Part shown: piece by piece, positions 6,127 through 10,766 of the stretch
How the letters are laid out: each line of letters starts with the position of its first letter
Position numbering within the stretch: the stretch's first letter is position 1
Assembly: GCA_049297695.1 (NCBI GenBank)
Contig: JBAQUT010000058.1
Coordinates: 1-12,675 of the forward strand
DNA: 12,675 nucleotides
From: JACKLD01 sp049297695
Lineage (GTDB): Bacteria; Pseudomonadota; Alphaproteobacteria; UBA2136; UBA6156
Reading direction: 5' to 3'
Notes under the pieces: model-generated
Told to the model about the DNA's origin: nothing
Databases searched by the model: none
What the model saw: the letters and a program-made list of their open reading frames with translations, nothing else
Program-made: the position numbers and the translations under genes

Positions 6127-6498
6127 ATGGAGATGCTAACGCCCCATGAAGTGTTGCGGCTGTATGAGGCCGTGGAGCGGACGTACGGGTATGACCCCAT
6201 ACTCCCCCGTGACAGCCTGTTGATTGAACTAGCGTGCGCCCGCCCGCGCATGAAAAACTATGGTGATACGTTGACCGAGATTGCCGTTTTTTTAGAGGCG
6301 ATGATGAACTTTAGGCCCTTTGTGGCCCACAACACGGCCACGGCGTTTGCTTGCTTTCATGTGCTTCTGGGGATGAACAACCTGCGGTTGGCGGCAAGCC
6401 CGCGTTTGGTTCAGCAGGCATGGTTGGAGTGGAAAACCAGCCCGACGGATTACCAGAAAATTCATAAATGGTTGCAGATGGCGGTAGAACCTATTTGA
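6127..6498 (+). CDS. Doc-like (Fic superfamily) protein with degenerate catalytic motif
   Basis: A 123-residue protein aligning with death-on-curing toxins: LTPHEVLRLYEAVERTYGYD (4-23), RDSLLIELACARPRMKNYG (28-46), a helix, then FRPFVAHNTATAFACFHVLL (62-81) and NNLRL. Active Doc/Fic proteins carry HPFxDGNKRTA at the last block; here it reads RPFVAHNTATA. The catalytic His is R63, the Asp A67, the Gly H68, and the Lys-Arg of the nucleotide loop T70-A71. Only the P-F and N69 remain. The fold should be kept but AMP transfer or Doc-type kinase activity looks lost. It follows the RHH gene after 1 nt and overlaps the convergent MCP gene by 8 bp. It could be a decayed toxin, or a conserved pseudoenzyme with another job. 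Confidence 0.75.
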   Translation: MEMLTPHEVLRLYEAVERTYGYDPILPRDSLLIELACARPRMKNYGDTLTEIAVFLEAMMNFRPFVAHNTATAFACFHVLLGMNNLRLAASPRLVQQAWLEWKTSPTDYQKIHKWLQMAVEPI

Positions 6499-7636
6499 CC
6501 CTTACCAGCGTGCCACGGGCTTCATTTTTAAAACCCAGTTTTTCGGATATTTGGGCATCGTCCTCGAACACCTGTTCGGCCACGCACCACCAGCCGAGGC
6601 CATCGTACTCTTGGTAGCCAAGGGTTTGGGAGTAGGCCACGATGCTGCCATTGTGGTAGTAGCTGCCGCGTTTGGAGCCTTTGTTTTCCAACTGGTAACG
6701 GGTGTACAGGCCTTTATCATCGCTGGAGGCGATGATGCGGTGGTGGCTATCCAGCAGCAGCACGCGGGTGCGGGCCCATTCGGCGGGCGTAAAGGGAGGT
6801 TCTTTGTTCACAATGGCGTGGCCTTGGGTTTGCCAATCGAAATACACGCCCAGCACGCCGATGGTGCGGCCGTCCATTTGGGCGCCTTCGCGTACCGTAG
6901 CCGCGTACACGGCCATGGGGAGGCCCCCGTGGGTGGCAAAGGGTTTGATTTCATCCACCACAAACTGGTCACCCCGTTCGGTGGCCATGGCTTTTTGGAA
7001 CCAGGATTCGCCTGCCATGCTTTTGCCCCGCACATCAAACCGCGCGGGTTGGGCGTTGGCCAGCACGCGGCCTTCGGTATCGCACAGCACCAAATCGGAA
7101 TATACCGAATAAAACCCGTTGATGGCGGCAAGGCGGGTGACGGCGTGGTCGGCCAGCATGGTGTCGGTGGGGTCGCTGCAGGTGGTAACCATGGCATCGT
7201 CGGTGGCCCACCAGCGGCAATCGGCTGTGCGTTCGTACAGGTTACGCACAATCAGTTGCACGAGGCCGAGGGTCATGTCGGTGAGGCGTTGGCTTTCCAG
7301 CTGTTCCACCAAGCCTTCGGCGTAGTTGGTGCCTTGGTTCAGGCGGCCTAACACTTTTTCTTGAAACGCCTTGGAGTTGCTGGTGGCTTGTTTGGCCAGT
7401 TTGCCCACTTCGCTGGCTACCACGCCAAAACCCGCACCATCTTTGCCGGCCCGGGCAGCTTCAATGGTGGCATTTAGCGCTAAAAGCTGGGTTTGGGAGG
7501 CGGTGGTTTCGTTGCTTTTGGCAAAGCGCAAAATATCTTCGTGCAGGCGTTGCATGATGACTTTGACGCGGCGGGGGGTGGCTTCTTTCCTCTCGGTTGC
7601 AGAAGCGTTGGAGTGTTGGTGGGTGGCGAAGGTCAT
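6491..7636 (-). CDS. Soluble methyl-accepting chemotaxis-type protein with C-terminal Cache-like domain
   Basis: A 381-residue cytoplasmic protein with no membrane segment. Residues 51-84 contain the highly conserved MCP hairpin tip, LLALNATIEAARAGKDGAGF then GVVASEVGKLAKQA, which contacts CheA/CheW; the coiled-coil arms on either side are short. Residues about 125-360 look like a double Cache/PAS sensor: SDLVLCDTEGRVLAN, GESWFQKAM, MAVYAATVREG and GVLGVYFDW in the first half, then RVLLLDSHHRIIASSDDKG and GLGWWCVAEQ in the second. The order is the reverse of classical transmembrane receptors, which have the sensor first. No Shine-Dalgarno precedes the 7636 ATG; M28 is an alternative start. 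It lies 112 bp downstream of amt on the same strand, suggesting a link to ammonium. Confidence 0.8.
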   Translation of the reverse strand: MTFATHQHSNASATERKEATPRRVKVIMQRLHEDILRFAKSNETTASQTQLLALNATIEAARAGKDGAGFGVVASEVGKLAKQATSNSKAFQEKVLGRLNQGTNYAEGLVEQLESQRLTDMTLGLVQLIVRNLYERTADCRWWATDDAMVTTCSDPTDTMLADHAVTRLAAINGFYSVYSDLVLCDTEGRVLANAQPARFDVRGKSMAGESWFQKAMATERGDQFVVDEIKPFATHGGLPMAVYAATVREGAQMDGRTIGVLGVYFDWQTQGHAIVNKEPPFTPAEWARTRVLLLDSHHRIIASSDDKGLYTRYQLENKGSKRGSYYHNGSIVAYSQTLGYQEYDGLGWWCVAEQVFEDDAQISEKLGFKNEARGTLVRVK

Positions 7637-7682
7637 GAGTTTTTTTTGCTTTTATTGTGTGTGGCTTGGAAAGGGAGATGAG

Positions 7683-7710
7683 TGGGGCGCAACAACAACG
7701 GAACGCCCCA
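7683..7710. repeat. Inverted repeat in the amt-MCP gap
   Basis: TGGGGCG (7683-7689) and CGCCCCA (7704-7710) form a 7-bp GC-rich stem around a 14-nt loop containing CAACAACAACGG. There is no U tract on either strand, so it is not a normal terminator; it may reduce or protect readthrough transcript from amt into the MCP gene. Confidence 0.5.
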
Positions 7711-7715
7711 CACAC

Positions 7716-7741
7716 CTCCCCCCGCCATGGGCGGGAGAAGG
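7716..7741. repeat. CTCCCC...GGGGAGAAGG-type palindromic repeat, copy 1
   Basis: CTCCCCCC, centre with CCCGCC-ATG-GGCGGG stem (7721-7735), then GGGAGAAGG. The outer sequences match a second element at 10185-10207, with a different centre. This suggests a small dispersed palindromic family in the genome. Confidence 0.55.
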
Positions 7742-7748
7742 CGATGTG

Positions 7749-9065
7749 TTAGTCTACCATTTCACCGTGGATGGCTTTATCCAAGCCAATCCGTTCATCG
7801 GCCGCGCTGGCGCGCAGGCCCATGGTGAGATCAATCACTTTCGCGATAACGTACGTACCAACCGCGCTCCATAAAGCTACGATGAGTACGCTTTTGATTT
7901 GGATCCACAACTGGGCGTGGTTGCCTTCCAAATACCCGCTGGTACCGCCAATGGCGGAGACAGCGAACACACCGGTAAGGATGGAACCCAAGATACCGCC
8001 GACGCCGTGGACGCCGAATACGTCCAAGCTGTCATCGTACCCGAACACGCTTTTGAGCCATGTGCTGCCGAAGAAGCAGAAGATACCTGCCAGAACACCG
8101 ATCATGAGGGCACCGCCCGCATTCACGAAGCCCGCGGCGGGTGTGATGGCAACTAAACCAGCGACGGCCCCGCAGATCATCCCCAGCGTGGTGGGGCGCC
8201 CTTTGACGCTCCACTCGGTCGCCATCCAGAACAAGGCCGCAGCGGCGCTGGCCAAGTGGGTGGCGCTCATGGCCAAGCCTGCACGGCCATCGGCCGCCAG
8301 GGCAGAACCTGCGTTAAACCCGAACCAACCCACCCACAACAAGGCGGCGCCCATAATGGCGAGGGCGATGTTGCCGGGCTCGAACCCTTCACCGTCAGGT
8401 TTCCAGCCTTGGCGCTTGCCCAGCATGAGGCACATAACCAGTGCCGCAATACCAGCGTTGACGTGCACCACGGTACCGCCCGCGTAATCCAGCACGCCTT
8501 GCACGCCCAGCACGCCGCCACCCCACACCATGTGGGCCACGGGGGCGTACACCAGCAGGCTCCAGCTGGCCATAAGCACCAGCATGCTGCTGAACTTGAT
8601 ACGCTCCACAATGGCACCCACGATGAGGGCCGGGGTGATGATGGCAAACGTCATTTGGTACATCATGAACACGGCCTCAGGGATGGTTGGAGCGAGGGGG
8701 TGAACGGTGTTAAGCCCCATGCCTTGCAGCAGGAAGCGTTCCATGGTGCCCAAGTAGCCGGGGACGATACCTTCCGAACCGCCGTAAAAGCTGATGGAAT
8801 AACCTGCGATAATCCAAATAAACGTGACAAGGGATGTAATCACAAAGCATTGGGCCAAGGTGTTCACTAAGTTTGTGCGCCGTACCAAGCCGCCGTAAAA
8901 CAGGGCGAGACCAGGGATGTTCATCATGAGCACCAGGGCGGTGGCGGTGAGCATCCATGCGGTGTTGCCGCTGTCGATGGTCGGTGCGGCATCTTGTGCA
9001 ACACCAAGAGCAGGCAAGATAGCCGACCCCAGCGCCAACACGGTTGAAAGAACTTTGAGGTTCAT
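7749..9065 (-). CDS. amt: Ammonium transporter, Amt/MEP/Rh family
   Basis: A 438-residue inner-membrane ammonium channel forming trimers, with a signal peptide (MNLKVLSTVLALGSAILPAL, cleaved near GVAQ-DAA) and about 11 membrane helices. Family signatures are clear: NIPGLALFYGGLVRRTN, MTFAIITPALIVGAIVERI, DYAGGTVVHVNAGIAALVM and DVFGVHGVGGILGSILTGVF. The twin histidines of the conduction pore are H201 and H353. The C-terminal tail has the DERIGLDKAIHGE motif that contacts PII proteins. The start at 9065 is chosen over the in-frame ATG at 9104 because AAAGGG lies about 10 nt before it and the signal peptide begins there. No glnK gene is next to it in this window, unlike the usual glnK-amtB pair; a soluble MCP-type gene follows instead. 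Confidence 0.97.
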   Translation of the reverse strand: MNLKVLSTVLALGSAILPALGVAQDAAPTIDSGNTAWMLTATALVLMMNIPGLALFYGGLVRRTNLVNTLAQCFVITSLVTFIWIIAGYSISFYGGSEGIVPGYLGTMERFLLQGMGLNTVHPLAPTIPEAVFMMYQMTFAIITPALIVGAIVERIKFSSMLVLMASWSLLVYAPVAHMVWGGGVLGVQGVLDYAGGTVVHVNAGIAALVMCLMLGKRQGWKPDGEGFEPGNIALAIMGAALLWVGWFGFNAGSALAADGRAGLAMSATHLASAAAALFWMATEWSVKGRPTTLGMICGAVAGLVAITPAAGFVNAGGALMIGVLAGIFCFFGSTWLKSVFGYDDSLDVFGVHGVGGILGSILTGVFAVSAIGGTSGYLEGNHAQLWIQIKSVLIVALWSAVGTYVIAKVIDLTMGLRASAADERIGLDKAIHGEMVD

Positions 9066-9124
9066 GTGAGGTTTACCCTTTTTCATGTTGTTAAGGTATG
9101 GCACGCATGAGCGTACGCTGTAGA

Positions 9125-9153
9125 AGTATCCTACCTTGACGATAGGGTGACAA
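9125..9153 (-). promoter_or_regulatory. Sigma-70-type promoter of amt
   Basis: On the minus strand TTGTCA (9148-9153), a 17-bp spacer and GATACT (9125-9130) form a fair promoter about 60 bp upstream of the amt start codon. A perfect palindrome AGCGTACGCT (9110-9119) lies just after the expected transcription start. No sigma-54 (-24/-12) element in the right orientation was seen, although nitrogen genes often use one. Confidence 0.5.
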
Positions 9154-9200
9154 GGGATACTGAAACATCATACCAAGGATAAGTGACTCGTGTGTAACAG

Positions 9201-9232
9201 ATTTCATGATGTATCTTGACGTATCATGAAAT
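9201..9232. promoter_or_regulatory. Perfect 10-bp inverted repeat, probable operator
   Basis: ATTTCATGAT (9201-9210) and ATCATGAAAT (9223-9232) are exact reverse complements separated by GTATCTTGACGT. Inside lie two direct GA(T/C)GTATC units 10 bp apart. It lies between divergent amt and the small gene at 9305 and looks like a dimer or tetramer binding site. A stretch inside it is nearly identical to the reverse strand at the 5850-5863 palindrome. Confidence 0.6.
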
Positions 9233-9304
9233 TAAAATGTGGGAGGCATTGGTATTGAGGGAGGGGTGTTGTCAAACTTAGAAGGTGTTGTAAAAGTAAG
9301 TGTT

Positions 9305-9520
9305 ATGAAGATTGTTCACGAATTACATTCTCCCGACATGGCCAACCCTGATGATGCCTTGGTGATGTACCTTCAGCAGATTGCGGGCAACTTGCAAGTG
9401 CTGAGCGGGGCGATGCGTGAGCTTTTGATTACATTAAACACGGTTCAGGAAGTTCAGAACCAGCAGGAAGGTATGTTACAATGCCATGAGGTGATGCTGG
9501 GGTGGAAGCGCATTGATTAG
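9305..9520 (+). CDS. Small hypothetical coiled-coil protein
   Basis: A 71-residue cytoplasmic protein from the ATG at 9305; the frame is open back to 9239 with GTG (9239, 9266) and TTG (9269) alternatives. The TTG has a GGGAGG only 4 nt upstream, the ATG no good Shine-Dalgarno, so the start is uncertain. After MANPDDALVMYLQQIAGNLQ a long heptad-like helix (about residues 20-60) with VLSGAMRELLITLNTVQEVQ suggests oligomerisation. No family is recognised. It is divergent from amt, downstream of the inverted repeat at 9201-9232, and followed by a weak AT-rich terminator. Confidence 0.6.
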   Translation: MKIVHELHSPDMANPDDALVMYLQQIAGNLQVLSGAMRELLITLNTVQEVQNQQEGMLQCHEVMLGWKRID

Positions 9521-9576
9521 TTCAAAGTATTGAATTGTATGTTATATTAATAGTCTGTATTGAACTAAATTTTTTT
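9517..9576 (+). terminator. AT-rich terminator-like hairpin after the 9305 gene
   Basis: TTAGTTCAA (9517-9525, containing the TAG stop) and TTGAACTAA (9560-9568) are perfect 9-bp reverse complements, followed by A and seven T. The loop of 34 nt is long and AT-rich, and the decamer GTATTGAA(T/C)T occurs twice, 30 bp apart. A plausible but weak terminator. Confidence 0.4.
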
Positions 9577-9936
9577 AAACCATTGATTTTATTTATAAAA
9601 ATGGCGACGGGAGGGATTACTACTGAGATAATAATGGTTTGTTTATAGTCACTTAATTATGTTTCGAACTACACCGATGCCCCCAAATATGCCCCCAACG
9701 GCATGCGCTACTCCTGCAAGACAGTGGGGATTTATCCACCCGCAGCCAGTATCATCCAACACGGCATGAAGCACAAGCCTATTCCGCACCATACTACCTA
9801 AATAATTGTTACTGTTTATATCTTTGGGGCTTCCTAATTAGATTAGCGATGGGTTCAGGCACATTGCATCTGCATCCAAAAGGTCTCAAAATACGCCCTA
9901 AGCGCATATCGTTTACTATTAAGGAGGGAACACCTC
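9577..9936. other. Gene-poor stretch with a possible gene remnant and repeated ATGCCCCCAA
   Basis: About 360 bp without a complete gene. The first part is AT-rich and empty. From 9664 to the stop at 9799-9801 the composition becomes gene-like, and the + frame reads YTDAPKYAPNGMRYSCKTVG then IYPPAASIIQHGMKHKPIPH, with no start codon of its own, which looks like a decayed 3' end. It contains GATGCCCCCAAATATGCCCCCAA-type direct repeats (ATGCCCCCAA at 9677-9686 and 9690-9699). Similar GGGGGCA repeats on the other strand are familiar near phage integrase genes, but no integrase is present. The end of the stretch holds the promoter of the next gene. Confidence 0.3.
9864..9892 (+). promoter_or_regulatory. 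Candidate promoter of the HGGxSTG gene
   Basis: TTGCAT (9864-9869), 17-bp spacer, CAAAAT (9887-9892), about 45 bp before the ATG at 9937. Each box matches the consensus in four of six positions and the spacing is ideal. Confidence 0.4.
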
Positions 9937-10197
9937 ATGCCCGTTAACATTCAAACCCTTCGCAAGTGTGGGGCGAAAGCCAAACGCACCCACAAGCCAT
10001 GCAAGCAACCTGCCATGAAAAATGGCCGTTGCCGCCTGCATGGTGGGAAGTCTACAGGCCCCAAAACCCGCAAGGGAATTGAGCGCATCCAAAGCGCCAA
10101 CTACCGCCACGGGAGATACAGCCTGTTGGTGAAAGAGCTAAACCGCTTTTGGCGTCAGCACGTTGCGCCGCATTGGAAGGAGGACTCCCCCCTTTGA
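9937..10197 (+). CDS. HGGxSTG domain-containing small protein, phage-type
   Basis: An 86-residue basic protein of the small HGGxSTG family common in prophages and other mobile DNA; its function is not established. C11, C22, C32 and H35 (in RCRLHGGKSTGPKT, 31-44) are arranged like a zinc-binding site, followed by the conserved KGIERIQSANYRHGRYS segment. AAGGAGGG (9921-9928) is a near-perfect Shine-Dalgarno 9 nt before the ATG. The last codons (EDSPL and stop) lie in a palindromic repeat at 10185-10207, so the native C-terminus may have been replaced. It marks the beginning of the mobile-element region. Confidence 0.85.
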   Translation: MPVNIQTLRKCGAKAKRTHKPCKQPAMKNGRCRLHGGKSTGPKTRKGIERIQSANYRHGRYSLLVKELNRFWRQHVAPHWKEDSPL

Positions 10198-10207
10198 GGG
10201 GAGAAGG
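10185..10207. repeat. CTCCCC...GGGGAGAAGG-type palindromic repeat, copy 2
   Basis: CTCCCC (10185-10190), loop CCTTTGA, GGGGAG (10198-10203), then AAGG. Same outer sequence as the element at 7716-7741. It overlaps the end of the HGGxSTG gene and supplies its last codons and stop; without a U tract it is not a standard terminator. Confidence 0.55.
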
Positions 10208-10254
10208 TCGGTTGGATGTGGTGTGCATATGCCAAGAGGGTTGTTAGCGAACAC

Positions 10255-10283
10255 ACTATTAGCTATTCCTTTAAACTAATAGT
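10255..10283. repeat. Inverted repeat between convergent genes
   Basis: ACTATTAG (10255-10262) and CTAATAGT (10276-10283) form a perfect 8-bp AT-rich stem with a 13-nt loop containing CTTTAAA, 4 nt before the stop of the minus-strand gene at 10287. It may be a weak bidirectional terminator. Confidence 0.4.
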
Positions 10284-10286
10284 AGC

Positions 10287-10616
10287 TTACTGTGATTTGC
10301 AAAAATCATATTGAGTTTTAGCTAAATTAACTCTCATATTCATCATATTTATCTGGGGCTGCGTGCGTGCATTAAATAGATCATCGGCCGAGGTAGTTTC
10401 GGCCAAGGTTGTTTGGGATGTACGCCTTGATACATCTAAAGCATTACGATTTGCTGCCCGTAAAAAATCCCTAGAAGAAGGGCCATCGTTTTCCTGAAGA
10501 AACCTAGATAAATCATTCATGGCATTAAGATATGCCTGCTTTTCCTGCTCACAAGTTTTGTCCTGGGCAATTCCAGACGAAAAAAATAAAAGGAAAATTA
10601 AGATTAGTGATTTCAT
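10287..10616 (-). CDS. Small secreted hypothetical protein
   Basis: A 109-residue protein with a clear Sec signal peptide (MKSLILIFLLFFSSGIAQ, cleavage near SGIA-QD). The mature part of about 90 residues is helical, polar and Gln/Asn/Arg-rich, with two cysteines, one just after the signal peptide (DKTCEQE) and one at the very end (YDFCKSQ), which could pair in the periplasm and join the N- and C-termini. The first cysteine is not in a lipobox, so it is not an obvious lipoprotein. No family is recognised. Codon use is AT-rich and unlike core genes in the window. It has a candidate promoter of its own and lies downstream of the replication-type ATPase on the same strand. Confidence 0.7.
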   Translation of the reverse strand: MKSLILIFLLFFSSGIAQDKTCEQEKQAYLNAMNDLSRFLQENDGPSSRDFLRAANRNALDVSRRTSQTTLAETTSADDLFNARTQPQINMMNMRVNLAKTQYDFCKSQ

Positions 10617-10624
10617 ATGCCTGA

Positions 10625-10654
10625 CCTATAGATTAAATTTGGCCGAAATGTAAA
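10625..10654 (-). promoter_or_regulatory. Candidate promoter of the small secreted protein gene
   Basis: On the minus strand TTTACA (10649-10654), an 18-bp spacer and TATAGG (10625-10630), about 9 bp before the start codon. AATGT-AAA-ACATT, a small palindrome at 10647-10659, overlaps the -35. The leader would be very short, and an alternative promoter upstream is possible. Confidence 0.3.
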
Positions 10655-10715
10655 ACATTACACATAAATGATGGTAGTCTGTGCTTAAGTGTTTAGCAAC
10701 AAATTATGTAATTAT

Positions 10716-10766
10716 CGTCACCACCGTCACCAGCGTCATATAATGTCGCTAGTGACGCCGATGACG
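10716..10766. repeat. 9-bp CGTCACCA(C/G) repeats and inverted repeat across the ATPase stop codon
   Basis: Three tandem 9-bp units start at 10716, 10725 and 10734: CGTCACCAC, CGTCACCAG and the degenerate CGTCATATA. The block CGTCACCAGCGTCA (10725-10738) pairs in 12 of 14 positions with TGACGCCGATGACG (10753-10766) around a 14-nt loop. The stop codon of the ATPase gene (10736-10738) is inside it. In another minus-strand frame the downstream units encode TLVTVVTIIT, a VT repeat like the VIGVT of the ATPase C-terminus. Confidence 0.55.

Noticed and set aside
6551..7351. Long + strand frame opposite the MCP gene
   Set aside because: Its translation is a His/Gly/Ala/Val-rich shadow of the real gene; the minus strand encodes recognisable MCP and Cache motifs.
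7683..7741. Terminator between amt and the MCP gene
   Set aside because: The hairpins are GC-rich but no U tract follows either on the minus strand, so readthrough remains likely.
7771..8870. Long + strand frames opposite amt
   Set aside because: The minus strand is an unmistakable Amt; the + strand translations are Pro/Ala- or His/Gly-rich antisense artefacts.
9099..9119. Sigma-54 promoter (TGGCAC...) near amt
   Set aside because: TGGCAC lies on the + strand, opposite to amt, and the required TTGC-type -12 element is missing.
9650..9700. tRNA fragment around GTTTCGAAC
   Set aside because: The T-loop-like string has no adequate T stem, no acceptor stem partner and no anticodon arm on either strand.
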